A DNA stretch of 64,000 nt, from NCBI RefSeq assembly GCF_029945925.1, contig NZ_JAQSDN010000040.1:1-64000 (forward strand), given 5' to 3'. The DNA comes from Polaromonas sp. GTDB lineage: Bacteria; Pseudomonadota; Gammaproteobacteria; Burkholderiales; Burkholderiaceae_C. Position 1 is the first letter of the stretch. Each line of letters opens with the position of its first letter. Positions 26,134 to 35,009 of this stretch are shown in pieces. The notes beneath the pieces were generated by a model that saw only the letters and a program-made list of their open reading frames with translations, was not told the origin of the DNA and ran no database searches. The position numbers and the translations under genes are program-made.

Positions 26134-26301
26134 GAACGGAGCGCCGGGCCGCCCCAAGCAAAGTTCAGCCCCTTCTGGGGGCAGCGAAACGCACGAAGTG
26201 GTGAGCGTGGGGGTCATGAACGGAGCGCCGGGCCGCCCCAAGCGCAGTTCAGCCCCCTCTGGGGGCAGCGAAACACACGAAGTGGTGAGCGTGGGGGTCA
26301 T
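26134..26301. repeat. Two tandem 84-bp repeat units upstream of the livM-livG fusion
   Basis: Units 26134-26217 and 26218-26301 are direct, head-to-tail, and differ at only a few positions. Each starts GAACGGAGCGCCGGGCCGCC and ends with GTGGTGAGCGTGGGGGTCAT. The second unit covers the livH stop codon, and the pair fills the livH to livM-livG gap. The end block is shared with the family A repeat at 6588-6681. Confidence 0.95.
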
Positions 26302-27155
26302 AGCTTGCCGGGACGAAACAGCAGCATCACGATCAGCAGCGAAAAGCTCACGATGGGTGCCCACGAGGGCGCGGCCACGGCCATGGTGATGGCCTCGCTG
26401 ACGCCGATGATGATGCCCGCCACCAGCGGGCCGAGCGCGCTGCCCAGGCCGCCGAGCATGACCGCCGCGAAAACGACGCCGACCCAGGCAAAAATCTGCG
26501 AAGGCGTGAGCGTGAAGGTCAGCGCCAGGCAGATGCCGGCAACGGCCGCAAGCGCGGCGCAGATCCCGGCCAGCATCAGCGACATGCCCTTCTGGTTGAT
26601 GCCGAAAGCCGCTGCAATCGGCCCGTCCTCGGCCATGGCACGCAGCGCCTTGCCGAGGTCGGTGTAACGCATGGCCGCCCAGATCAGCAGCGACAGGCTC
26701 ACCGCCACCACCAGGGTCACCAGCTCCGGCACCGGAACGTAGAGCGAGCCAATGGTGAACTTCTGGTCGTTGTAATGCGTCTCGAGACGGCGGAAATCCG
26801 CCGTCCAGATCGCCTGGATCACACTTTCCATCACCACCGTGATGCCGAAGGTGACCAGCAGCGAATTGAAAGGCGAGATCGCAAAACGCGACAACACCCA
26901 TTGCATGCCCACGCCAAACAGGAAAAACAGCGGCGGCAGGATCAGCAAGGTCAGCAGCGGATCCACCTGCCAGACCGTGGCCATGTGGTAACTCATGTAG
27001 GCAGCCAGGAAAACCAGGCCGAAGTGGGCCAGGTTGATCTGGCGCAGCAGGCCCCAGGTCAGGCCCAGCCCGAGACCGATCAGGCCGTACAGGCTGCCGA
27101 TGAAGATCCCCGAGAGGATGGACTGGGCAAGCAGGTTGAAACTCGGGAAACTCAT
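26298..27155 (-). CDS. livH: Branched-chain-type ABC transporter permease LivH-like
   Basis: 285 residues with about eight membrane helices and the LivH motif GLGLGLTWGLLRQINLAHFG near the N-terminus. Pairs with the LivM half of the fusion to form the membrane pore. The stop codon lies in the second 84-bp repeat, so the last residues (RPGKL) sit against the repeat boundary. Starts 15 bp after the binding-protein gene stop. Confidence 0.93.
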   Translation of the reverse strand: MSFPSFNLLAQSILSGIFIGSLYGLIGLGLGLTWGLLRQINLAHFGLVFLAAYMSYHMATVWQVDPLLTLLILPPLFFLFGVGMQWVLSRFAISPFNSLLVTFGITVVMESVIQAIWTADFRRLETHYNDQKFTIGSLYVPVPELVTLVVAVSLSLLIWAAMRYTDLGKALRAMAEDGPIAAAFGINQKGMSLMLAGICAALAAVAGICLALTFTLTPSQIFAWVGVVFAAVMLGGLGSALGPLVAGIIIGVSEAITMAVAAPSWAPIVSFSLLIVMLLFRPGKL

Positions 27156-27170
27156 CTGCGGCTCGCGGCG

Positions 27171-28373
27171 TCAGTTGACTTGCAGCTTGACGCCGGCGGG
27201 CGCGAACTGCGCCGGATGCACCACGACCCATTTGCCGTTCTGCACCTGCTTGATCTTCATCAGGTCGTCACCGTAGTTGCCGGGACCGTCAAAACGCAGG
27301 CGGCCGTGAATGGTCTCCACCCGGTTCTTGCGCAGCCAGGCGCCAATCGCCTTGTCGTCGAAGCTGTTGGCGCCGCGCACGCCGGCTTCCAGGATCTGCC
27401 AGGCCGAGTACGATGCCGCGGCCTGCACCTCGACCGAGGTGTCAGGCAGGTTGGCCTTGGTGGCGCGTTCGTTGAACAGTTTGACAAATTCGGCCGCAAC
27501 GGGGCTGGCGGTGAACGGTGCGTGTTCCTCGAAGATCGTCAGCGACAGCGCGTTTTTGCCGTCCGGCGACTTGGTCATGGGGCCAGGGGCCGGGTAGGTG
27601 TGGAAGTGAAGCGGCGGCACGTAATCGATTTTTTTCATCGCGTCGAGCAGCATGTTGCCCTCCAGGCCGATGTCGCCGATCCAGACCAGATCCGGCTTGG
27701 CGTCCTTGACACGCGCGGCAATCGGTCCGAAATCGCGGTTGCCGAAGTCCCATTCGAGAAACAGAACTTCCTGCAGGCCGCGCTTTTTGGCGACTTCCCG
27801 GGCGCCCAGCGACATGAAGTGGATGGACGGGAACTTGCTGGTGACGAAGGCGACCGTCTTGGGCGGCTTGGGCGAGGCGGCCAGCGCGTCGAACACCGAG
27901 TTCGGCACCGTCGTGCCGGGATCGGACCCCAGAGACCAGGCCGGGAACGCCATCTCGTACTTGGCCAGATGAGGAATTCCGAAGGTGTGGTGCACCAGCA
28001 CCTTGTTGTAACGCTGGGCCACGCCCATGGCCGAGAGAATCGCCCCGGTCGCGTAGGGCCCCATCAGCAGGTCCACCTTGTCCGAGGTCACGAGTTGCTC
28101 GTACAGGGTGCGGGCCAGTTCCGGCTTGGACTGGTCGTCCTTGACAATCCATTCCACCTTGCGCCCCAGCAGGCCGCCCCGGGCGTTCAGCTGGTCCACA
28201 TAAATTTCCCCTGCCAGCTTGTGCGTCAGTGCCGTGGTGGCCAGCGGTCCGGTCAGGGCCAGCGTGCTGCCGATGCGTAAAGGCGCGGGGGCCTGGGCGG
28301 CGGCAGGCATCGCCAGCATGCTGACGGCACCTGCCGCAGCGACGGCGGACAAAATACGGTTGAAAAGTTTCAT
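27171..28373 (-). CDS. Branched-chain-type ABC transporter substrate-binding protein
   Basis: 400 residues. Signal peptide of about 26 residues ending MPAAAQA, then a type I periplasmic-binding fold with PLRIGSTLALTGPLA and the family motif GAILSAMGVAQRYN. It captures the substrate for LivH/LivM-LivG/LivF. The combination with an intradiol dioxygenase and CoA-transferase in the operon suggests an aromatic acid or its ring-cleavage product as ligand; this is inference. Confidence 0.93.
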   Translation of the reverse strand: MKLFNRILSAVAAAGAVSMLAMPAAAQAPAPLRIGSTLALTGPLATTALTHKLAGEIYVDQLNARGGLLGRKVEWIVKDDQSKPELARTLYEQLVTSDKVDLLMGPYATGAILSAMGVAQRYNKVLVHHTFGIPHLAKYEMAFPAWSLGSDPGTTVPNSVFDALAASPKPPKTVAFVTSKFPSIHFMSLGAREVAKKRGLQEVLFLEWDFGNRDFGPIAARVKDAKPDLVWIGDIGLEGNMLLDAMKKIDYVPPLHFHTYPAPGPMTKSPDGKNALSLTIFEEHAPFTASPVAAEFVKLFNERATKANLPDTSVEVQAAASYSAWQILEAGVRGANSFDDKAIGAWLRKNRVETIHGRLRFDGPGNYGDDLMKIKQVQNGKWVVVHPAQFAPAGVKLQVN

Positions 28374-28422
28374 GGTTTGTCTCCTGTTGATTTATGGGTA
28401 AGGACGCGGGAAAACTCGGGAC

Positions 28423-29439
28423 TCAGTCGACCTGCGCGCCGGAGCGCTTGACCAGTTCAGACCATTTTGAAATTTCCGTCCGGCCGAAGGCGGCCAGCTC
28501 ATCGGGCTTCATGCTGCGCAGCTCCAGGCCTTGCGCGCCAAGTCTGGCCACGACCTCGCTGCTGGCCATGGCCTGGGCGGCGGCATCGCGCAGGCGGGCC
28601 AGGACAGGCGCAGGGGTGGCGGCGGGCGCGTAGATCATGAACCAGGCCACGAGGTCAAAGTCGCCGGCACCCTGCTCTGCGATAGCCTGCACGTCCGGCG
28701 CAGCCGCGCTGCGCTTCGCACTGGAGGCCCCCAGCGCACGCAGCTTGCCGGCCTTGATGTGGGGCAGCACGGCCGCCGGGTGGTAGAACATGAACTGCAC
28801 CTGCCCGCCCATCACGTCGGACATGGCCAGACCCCCTTCCTTGTAGGGCACATGCACCATCTCGCCGCCCAGCCTGGCCTTGAGCAGCTCGCCGGCCAGG
28901 TGGCCCGAGGTGCCGTTGCCGGCCGAGGCAAAACTCACGCCACCGGGTTTGGCCGCCTGGGCGGCGAGGTCTTTCACCGACTTGAACGGGGAATTCGCAG
29001 CCACCACCAGCAGCGTCGGTGTGTAGCCGGCGAAGGCGACAGGTGCGAAATCCTTGAGCGGGTCGTACGGGAGTTTTTTGTACAAGGTGGCATTGATCGC
29101 ATGGGTGCCCACCGTGCCCATGACGAGGGTGTAGCCGTCCGCCGGTGACTTGGCCACCAGGTCGGAGCCGATGGCACCGCCGGCGCCGGCGCGGTTTTCA
29201 ACAATGACTGCTTGCCCCAGGGGTTTGGCCAGGGCCTCCCCAATGACGCGGGAAATGATGTCCGTCGTGGTGCCCGGGCCGAAGGGCACGATCAGCTTGA
29301 CGGGGCGTGACGGATAGTCCTGTGCCAGCACGGTCGCCGGGCTCAGGCCCACGGCGGCAAGGCCCAGCGTGCAGGCGGCAGCCAGCAGGGTGCGCCGGGC
29401 CAGGCGCGGGTGCAGGGAAGACGTGAAAGAAGGGGTCAT
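28423..29439 (-). CDS. Bug/TctC family solute-binding protein
   Basis: 338 residues. A signal peptide (with an LAAACTLGLAAVGLSPATVLA core) precedes the Bug signature DYPSRPVKLIVPFGPGTTTDI and the VENRAGAGGAIG block. Bug proteins bind small carboxylates and partner with TctAB permeases or two-component sensors, but no tctA/tctB is seen here. It overlaps the CoA-transferase stop by 4 nt and so is translationally coupled to it. Confidence 0.94.
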   Translation of the reverse strand: MTPSFTSSLHPRLARRTLLAAACTLGLAAVGLSPATVLAQDYPSRPVKLIVPFGPGTTTDIISRVIGEALAKPLGQAVIVENRAGAGGAIGSDLVAKSPADGYTLVMGTVGTHAINATLYKKLPYDPLKDFAPVAFAGYTPTLLVVAANSPFKSVKDLAAQAAKPGGVSFASAGNGTSGHLAGELLKARLGGEMVHVPYKEGGLAMSDVMGGQVQFMFYHPAAVLPHIKAGKLRALGASSAKRSAAAPDVQAIAEQGAGDFDLVAWFMIYAPAATPAPVLARLRDAAAQAMASSEVVARLGAQGLELRSMKPDELAAFGRTEISKWSELVKRSGAQVD

Positions 29440-30605
29440 GAGCGGTTTTCCGGTTGGGGTGTTGTCGCGGCGCGCGGGGTCCAGCCGCCGCGAAGTTCTG
29501 CGTTGTGCTCGCCCAGCAAGGGCGGTGCGGTGACATCGAGGGCGCGTTCGCCATCGAAGGAGACGGGCGAACGCACGGTGCGAAAGGTTCCGACCACCGG
29601 GTGCTCGGTTTCAACGAACAGCTGCAGGTGCCTGGCCTGCGGATCGTCGGGCACTTCGGCCGTGGTGTACATGGGTGCATGCGGCACGTCCTGCGCCTCC
29701 AGGCGGCGGCACCATTCCGCGCGATCGCGCTGGGCGAAGATGGGACCCAGCACGGCGATCATGTCTTCCTGGTGCGCAATGCGCGCCTCGCGCGTGGCAA
29801 ACCGCTCGTCATCAAAGATGTCCGGCTTCTCCATCGCTGCGGCCAGGCCCTGCCAGAACTTGGGCGGCGAGGACATGTGCAGCGCGATCCATTTGCCGTC
29901 CGAACACTTCATCACATACGACTGCGACACGCTGGGCCGGCTGAACGGACCCATGACTTCATTGGCCGAAAACAGGTGCTGGAAGGCGTCGAGGTTGAAG
30001 TGCGTCATGGCTTCGAACATGGAGACTTCCACCTTGCGGCCCACGCCGGTGGCGTGGCGTTCATGCAGCGCCCCGAGAATGCCGTAGGCCGCGTAGAAGC
30101 CGGTCAGGGAATCGGCCATGGCCGGGCCCAGGACGCGCGGGTCCTTCGGGTTGACCAGCAGGCCCAGGAAGCCGCTGACGGCCTGGGCGACGGTGTCGTA
30201 GGTCGGCCGATGTGATGAGGGCCCGGTTGCACCGAAGCCGCTGATGGAGCAATAGATCAGCCGCGGGTTGAGCTTGCGCAGGCGCTCCTCGCCGACGCCG
30301 ATCTGTTCGGCCACACCGGGCCGGAAGTTCTGGATATAAACGTCGGCTTCCTTGATCAGCGCATCGAACTGTGCCAGGTCCGCGGCCTGTTTGGTGTTGA
30401 GCGTGATGCTGCGCTTGTTGCGGTTGTAGGTCTGGAAATGCGGGCTGTACAGGCCGTCCTTGAACGCCCGAAAAGGATCCCCCGTGCCCGGCAGCTCGAC
30501 CTTGACCACGTCGGCACCGAGGTCGGCCAGCAACATTGAGGCCGCCGGCCCGGTGATGAAGGTGCCGTGTTCGACCACCCGCACCCCCGCGAGAACCTTG
30601 CTCAT
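29436..30605 (-). CDS. CaiB/BaiF family (class III) CoA-transferase
   Basis: 389 residues. Starts LAGVRVVEHGTFITGPAASMLLADLGADVVKVE, the class III CoA-transferase N-terminus, with the catalytic Asp in AMADSLTGFYAAYGI. These enzymes move CoA between acyl-CoA donors and a carboxylate such as succinate, itaconate, mesaconate or an aromatic acid. It overlaps both neighbours by 4 nt, so a concerted step with the upstream citryl-CoA lyase-like enzyme is likely: CoA activation followed by carbon-carbon cleavage. Confidence 0.93.
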   Translation of the reverse strand: MSKVLAGVRVVEHGTFITGPAASMLLADLGADVVKVELPGTGDPFRAFKDGLYSPHFQTYNRNKRSITLNTKQAADLAQFDALIKEADVYIQNFRPGVAEQIGVGEERLRKLNPRLIYCSISGFGATGPSSHRPTYDTVAQAVSGFLGLLVNPKDPRVLGPAMADSLTGFYAAYGILGALHERHATGVGRKVEVSMFEAMTHFNLDAFQHLFSANEVMGPFSRPSVSQSYVMKCSDGKWIALHMSSPPKFWQGLAAAMEKPDIFDDERFATREARIAHQEDMIAVLGPIFAQRDRAEWCRRLEAQDVPHAPMYTTAEVPDDPQARHLQLFVETEHPVVGTFRTVRSPVSFDGERALDVTAPPLLGEHNAELRGGWTPRAATTPQPENRS

Positions 30606-31405
30606 ACCTGACGCTCCGCCGGCATTTCGCCCGTGTATTCCAGCTCGCGCGTGGCCTGGTAGGACAGCGCAAAACCGATGGGGTCGCTGAGCTCTTCGTT
30701 CAGGTGCGCAATCAGGCTCGCGGTGCGCGCCAGCATGGGCACGCCTTTGAGCGCATTGACCGGAAAACCCACGCCCAGCAACACGGCGGGAATGGCGCCC
30801 GAGACATTGAGCTTGAGCTCCTTGCCAACGATCCCGGGAATCACGGCCTCGATGGCGCGCGCAATCGCCACATAACGCTGGCCGCCGCCGGCTTTGGCCG
30901 ACACCTCGAACAACTTGCCGACACGCGGGTCCAGCGTCTTGTGTTCGGGGTGGCCGTAACCGGCAATCGGCTGCTTGCGGGCGCGCAGGTCGGCCACCAC
31001 CACGCGCGCAGCCGCCATGATGTCACCCTGGTGGTTGGCGGCTTCCTTCTCGACCGCCAGGAACAGGCGCCCGGCAGTTTCGGACGCGCCCAGAATCACT
31101 GAGCCCGAGCCCAGGATGCCGGCAGCCACCGCGCCCTGCATGGCATCGGGTGCGGCCGCCAGGGTCATGCGCGCAGCCTGCACGCTGGGCACCAGGCCGT
31201 GTTCGGCGATGGCCACCAGGGTGGCATTGAGCACGGCGCTGGTGGCGGCGTCGGCGCGGCGCCCGGTCACCAGCAGGAAGAAGTAGTCGCCGAAGTTGAT
31301 CTGCCCGATCAGTTCGTGCGCGAGATCCGCGCCGCGAACAACGATGGTGTTTGCGTTCGAGGTGCAGATCGCAGAACGGGGCACGGTGGCCTTGCCGATT
31401 TTCAA
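30602..31405 (-). CDS. Citryl-CoA lyase / citrate synthase-like protein
   Basis: 267 residues, a short citrate-synthase fold. It starts with LKIGKATVPRSAICTSN and keeps GYGHPEHKTLDPR with the catalytic His and the C-terminal LNVSGAIPAVLLGVGFP. At this length it matches stand-alone citryl-CoA lyases rather than 430-residue citrate synthases. A TTG start at 31405 is chosen: GGAGA lies 6 nt upstream and family alignments begin with this KIGKATVPRS motif. Coupled to the CoA-transferase gene by a 4-nt overlap. Confidence 0.85.
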   Translation of the reverse strand: MKIGKATVPRSAICTSNANTIVVRGADLAHELIGQINFGDYFFLLVTGRRADAATSAVLNATLVAIAEHGLVPSVQAARMTLAAAPDAMQGAVAAGILGSGSVILGASETAGRLFLAVEKEAANHQGDIMAAARVVVADLRARKQPIAGYGHPEHKTLDPRVGKLFEVSAKAGGGQRYVAIARAIEAVIPGIVGKELKLNVSGAIPAVLLGVGFPVNALKGVPMLARTASLIAHLNEELSDPIGFALSYQATRELEYTGEMPAERQV

Positions 31406-31442
31406 ATGAGTTCTCCAGTCAAAAAAGTGCGCGGGGGTGGTC

Positions 31443-32336
31443 TCAGGCGCTGGCCACCAGCCGGAAGTCGTACTTCGCGCTGTGAAAAGGTTTGTCCAGG
31501 GTGCGGCCGTCGGGTGCCTGGCCGGCCGGGTGCGCATCGAAGTCCACGATCAGGCTGTTGCGCACGCCAAACACAGCGTCCGAGTCAATGTAGGGACTGT
31601 CGGACACGAAAATGTGTGTGGTCAGCCGTTCGTGGCCGGGCGCGGTCAGCATCATGTGCATGTGACCCGGGCGGTTCGGGTGGCGGCCCATGCGATGCAG
31701 CATGCCGCCCACCGGACCGTCATCGGGCACCGGGTAAAAGGAAGGCTTGATGGACCAGAAGCGGTAGTTGCCGTCCGTATCGGTGTGAAAACGGGCACGC
31801 AAGGCCATGCCCGCGTCCGCGCCTTTTTGCATGTCGTAAAACCCCTCGCCGTCGCCCGACCACACGTCCACCGCGCAGTTGGCAATCGGCTTGCCGGCCA
31901 GGTCGGTCACGCGGCCGTGGTAATAACAGGGCTCGCCCGCGTTGCCTGCGCCGATGTCGGCGCCCAGCGGCAGCTCGGGCGCACCTTCCCAGTAGAACGG
32001 GCCCTGCACCGTCGCTTCGGTCGGTGCATCAACCCCGGTGCGCGCCTTGTGCACCGCAGCACCCCTGGCCTGGGCTATCGCCACCACCAGCATGGAAATA
32101 CCCAGCGTGTCGGACAGCAGGATGAACTCCTGGCGCTTCTCGTCACACATCTTGCCGGTGGCGGTGAGGAACTGGATGGCGGTCATCCATTCGTCGGGGG
32201 TGAGCTGCACGTCCTGCACGAAGGCGTGCGCGTGTCTCACCAGGGAAGTCATGACCTGCTTGAACCGCGCGTCCTGGCAGTCGTCCATGCGGTCCACCAC
32301 GGCCTGCGCCAGGTCCTGTGCGTCGAGTTGCGCCAT
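31443..32336 (-). CDS. Intradiol ring-cleavage dioxygenase (hydroxyquinol 1,2-dioxygenase-like)
   Basis: 297 residues. The N-terminal helical domain is typical of catechol/hydroxyquinol 1,2-dioxygenases (FLTATGKMCDEKRQEFILLSDTLG). The iron ligands are visible as Tyr in GEGFYDMQ, Tyr in PSFYPVPDDGP, and two His in RPGHMHM. It should open an ortho-dihydroxy ring between the hydroxyls. First gene of operon A, with a LysR gene divergent from it. It is clearly paralogous to the enzyme at 38587, but longer at both ends. Confidence 0.92.
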   Translation of the reverse strand: MAQLDAQDLAQAVVDRMDDCQDARFKQVMTSLVRHAHAFVQDVQLTPDEWMTAIQFLTATGKMCDEKRQEFILLSDTLGISMLVVAIAQARGAAVHKARTGVDAPTEATVQGPFYWEGAPELPLGADIGAGNAGEPCYYHGRVTDLAGKPIANCAVDVWSGDGEGFYDMQKGADAGMALRARFHTDTDGNYRFWSIKPSFYPVPDDGPVGGMLHRMGRHPNRPGHMHMMLTAPGHERLTTHIFVSDSPYIDSDAVFGVRNSLIVDFDAHPAGQAPDGRTLDKPFHSAKYDFRLVASA

Positions 32337-32353
32337 GTCTTGTCTCCTTTTAA

Positions 32354-32381
32354 TCGTTTACCCTGAGTCGTTGACCCTGAG
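32354..32381. repeat. Tandem 14-bp direct repeat in a LysR-regulated promoter region
   Basis: TCGTTTACCCTGAG followed directly by TCGTTGACCCTGAG, 18 bp upstream of the dioxygenase ATG. It may be a regulatory site or a small slippage duplication in the leader. Confidence 0.6.
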
Positions 32382-32453
32382 ACTTGGCATTGGAAAAGCA
32401 GCGCCAGTCTAGGACCTCACGCCCTGCTCCGGAAGTGATTAATTTCCACCGTT

Positions 32454-32474
32454 ATCATCGATGCCATCAATGAT
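32454..32474. promoter_or_regulatory. Candidate LysR-type operator (ATCAT-N11-ATGAT)
   Basis: A palindrome with the T-N11-A core of LysR binding sites lies between the divergent LysR and dioxygenase genes, ending 18 bp before the LysR ATG. Such a position fits autorepression and activation of the divergent operon. Confidence 0.5.
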
Positions 32475-32492
32475 GAAAACGGAGCTTTTTTC

Positions 32493-33374
32493 ATGGAACT
32501 GCGCCACGTCCGCTACTTCGATGCCGTCGCCGAAACCCTGAACTTCACACGCGCCGCCGAACGCCTGCACGTGACCCAGTCGACGCTGTCGCACCAGATC
32601 CGGCAGCTGGAAGACGAGCTCGGTGTCGAACTGTTTGACCGCAGCAGCAAAAAAGTCCGGATGACCGAGGCCGGCGAAATCCTGCGCAGCCACCTGACCC
32701 CGGCCCTGGGGCAGATCGACCGCGCCGTCCAGGCCCTGCGCGGCAATGCCGAAACGCTGACCGGCCGCATTCGCCTGGGCACCACGCCGAGCTTCAACAC
32801 ACGCATGGTGCCGCTGTGCGTGTCCACCTTCCTGCACCACTACCCGGGCATCCAGGTGACGGTCGAGGAACTGTCGGCCGACATGATTGCCCGGCGCCTG
32901 GCCTCGGGTCACCTGGATCTGGCGGTGTCCTACCGCCCCGAGGGCACCGACCTGTGGTTCGAGCCGCTTTACAACGAGGAGCTGCGCCTGGTGGTGGCCA
33001 GCGCGCACCCGCTGGCGGCACGTCGGCGCGTGCGCATGGTCGAGCTGCATCATGTACGCATGGTCCTGCTGCCATCCCAGTTCCTGACACGCAAACTGCT
33101 GGACGACTGTTTCGAAGCGGCGGGTGCCGAGCCGCTGGTGGTTGCGCAACTCAACTCCATCGCACCCATGATCGAGCTGATCCGCCAGACCGGGCTGGCG
33201 GGCATCATTGCGGAGACGGCCGTCACGCCCTCGGCCGACCTGCGCGTGGTGCCGCTGGAAGACCCGACGCCGCTACGCACACCCGGCATGCTCTGGAAAA
33301 AAGGCGCGACACGCTCACCCACGATCAAACACTTCGCAGACATCATCCGCCGGGCGGCCAGCCCGGCCACCTGA
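32493..33374 (+). CDS. LysR family transcriptional regulator of operon A
   Basis: 293 residues. N-terminal helix-turn-helix MELRHVRYFDAVAETLNFTRAAERLHVTQSTLSHQI and effector domain after residue 90. This N-terminus is the CynR/CatR-like type. Divergent from the dioxygenase-led operon with 156 bp between, the classical layout for a LysR activator responding to an aromatic intermediate. Convergent with the nitroreductase gene downstream. Confidence 0.94.
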   Translation: MELRHVRYFDAVAETLNFTRAAERLHVTQSTLSHQIRQLEDELGVELFDRSSKKVRMTEAGEILRSHLTPALGQIDRAVQALRGNAETLTGRIRLGTTPSFNTRMVPLCVSTFLHHYPGIQVTVEELSADMIARRLASGHLDLAVSYRPEGTDLWFEPLYNEELRLVVASAHPLAARRRVRMVELHHVRMVLLPSQFLTRKLLDDCFEAAGAEPLVVAQLNSIAPMIELIRQTGLAGIIAETAVTPSADLRVVPLEDPTPLRTPGMLWKKGATRSPTIKHFADIIRRAASPAT

Positions 33375-33390
33375 CAGCGGCAACGCCGGT

Positions 33391-33975
33391 TTACAGGACC
33401 GTGCATGCCTGCTCGAAGGACAGCCGCGGATTGCGGTCGAACAGCTTGCTGTCGTCGCCATAACCGAGGTTGATCAGGAAGTTGGCCTGCAGGCGGCCGT
33501 CGGCAAAAAACTCCGCATTCACCTTGGCCAGATCCACGCCGCTCATCGGGCCGCAATCGAGCCCCAGCGCACGCGCCGCCATCATGAAGTAGCCGCCGCC
33601 GAGCGTGCCGTTGCGCGTGGCCGTGCCTTCGGCGAGTACCTTGTTGCCCTCGAAGTTTTCCTTCGCGCCCGGCTTGTGCCAGACCTGGGGCATGTGTTCA
33701 TAGAACTTCGTGTCGTTGGCCACGATCACCGTCACCGGGGCCGTCCGCGTCTTGTCGAGGTTGCCGGGCAACATGGCCGGCAGCAGGCGCGCGCGCGATT
33801 CGGGCGAGACCAGGAACACATAACGCGTCGGCTGGGTGTTCATCGAGGTGGCGCCCATCTTCGCAATGTCATAAACCTCGCGCAGCAGGGACAGCGCAAC
33901 CGGCTTGTCGAGAAATCCGTTGGCCGTGCGGGCCTTGAGGAACAACTGGTCGAGGCACTCGGGGGCAATTTTCAT
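33391..33975 (-). CDS. RutE-like nitroreductase (malonic semialdehyde reductase family)
   Basis: 194 residues. FMN-dependent nitroreductase fold with the RutE features SMNTQPTRYVFL, KFYEHMPQVW and RALGLDCGPMSG. RutE reduces malonic semialdehyde to 3-hydroxypropionate, but no other rut genes are present; the enzyme may reduce another aldehyde or quinone in this operon. Last gene of operon B, 31 bp after a Bug gene. Confidence 0.88.
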   Translation of the reverse strand: MKIAPECLDQLFLKARTANGFLDKPVALSLLREVYDIAKMGATSMNTQPTRYVFLVSPESRARLLPAMLPGNLDKTRTAPVTVIVANDTKFYEHMPQVWHKPGAKENFEGNKVLAEGTATRNGTLGGGYFMMAARALGLDCGPMSGVDLAKVNAEFFADGRLQANFLINLGYGDDSKLFDRNPRLSFEQACTVL

Positions 33976-34006
33976 GGGTTCGCTTTCAATGGTTCAAAAA
34001 AGGGGA

Positions 34007-34984
34007 TCACTCGGCCTTGATACCGATGTCGCGGACCAGCTTGCTCCAGCGCTCGACATCGCGCTTGACCAGCGCGCGCGTTTCAGCCGCGCTCAGATTC
34101 AGCGGCTTGCCGCCGGCCTTGCGGAAGGTTTCCTGCAGCTCGGGCATGGCGATCACGCGCGCCAGCTCGCTGCGCAGTCGCTCCTGCACGTCGGCCGGCG
34201 TTTTGGCCGGCACAAAATAGCCGAACCAGGACTCCAGGTCGAGCTGGGCCACGCCGGACTCGAGAATGGTCGGCACGTCGGGATGCATGGGGTTGCGCTC
34301 GGCGCCCGACAGCGCCAGCGCCTTGACATTGCCGGCATCGACCTGCACCCGCGCGGTGGACGAGAGGTCGAAGAACAGGTCGACGCGGCCGCCCAGCAAG
34401 TCCTGGTAGGCGGCTTGCGCGCCGCGGTAAGGCACGTGCACCACGTTCACGCCGGCCAGGTGCCACAGGGCGGCGGCCAGCACATGCTGACCCGAGCCAT
34501 TGCCGGCCGAGGCGTAGGTCAGCTTGCCCGGATTCGCCTTGGCATAAGCCACCACGTCCTTGAGCGAGGTGAAGGGCAAATCCTTGCGCGCCATCAGCGT
34601 GTAGCTGTAGCTCACAGCCAGGCCCACGGGTTCAAAGTCGCGCAGGCTGTCGTAGGACAGGTTGCTGTACAGCCCCATGTTGAGGGCGATGTTGGACACG
34701 GAGCCCATCAGCAGGGTGTAGCCATCGGGCGTGGCCTTGGCGGCCAGATCGGTACCGACCAGGGTGCCCGAGCCGGGCTTGTTGTCCACCACCACGGCCT
34801 GGCCCAGCAGCCTGCCCAGGCGCTCGCCCAGCGCACGCGCCACGAAATCGAAGCCGCCGCCCGGCGGCTGCGGCACGATCACGCGCAGCGGCTTGCTGGG
34901 GAAAGCACCTTGGGCAAAACCGGCGGGGGCCGCGCACACGGCGATGGCCGCGAGCGCCGTCCGGCGAGTCAGGGTCGAATTCAT
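34007..34984 (-). CDS. Bug/TctC family solute-binding protein
   Basis: 325 residues. Signal peptide (RRTALAAIAVCAAPAGFAQG), then FPSKPLRVIVPQPPGGGFD and VVDNKPGSGTLVGTD, the Bug family blocks. It probably binds the aromatic or carboxylic substrate of operon B. No TctAB permease is encoded nearby, so the partner is unknown. Located 25 bp downstream of the flavin monooxygenase gene. Confidence 0.94.
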   Translation of the reverse strand: MNSTLTRRTALAAIAVCAAPAGFAQGAFPSKPLRVIVPQPPGGGFDFVARALGERLGRLLGQAVVVDNKPGSGTLVGTDLAAKATPDGYTLLMGSVSNIALNMGLYSNLSYDSLRDFEPVGLAVSYSYTLMARKDLPFTSLKDVVAYAKANPGKLTYASAGNGSGQHVLAAALWHLAGVNVVHVPYRGAQAAYQDLLGGRVDLFFDLSSTARVQVDAGNVKALALSGAERNPMHPDVPTILESGVAQLDLESWFGYFVPAKTPADVQERLRSELARVIAMPELQETFRKAGGKPLNLSAAETRALVKRDVERWSKLVRDIGIKAE

Positions 34985-35009
34985 GCTTGTCTCCTCTTTA
35001 TAAAATTAT

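Noticed and set aside
26134-26301. Tandem 84-bp units as a CRISPR array
   Set aside because: Only two units, directly adjacent with no spacers, and related to dispersed repeats elsewhere.
24395-26389. 664-codon plus-strand frame opposite the livM-livG fusion
   Set aside because: Antisense shadow; its C-terminal part simply translates the 84-bp tandem repeats.
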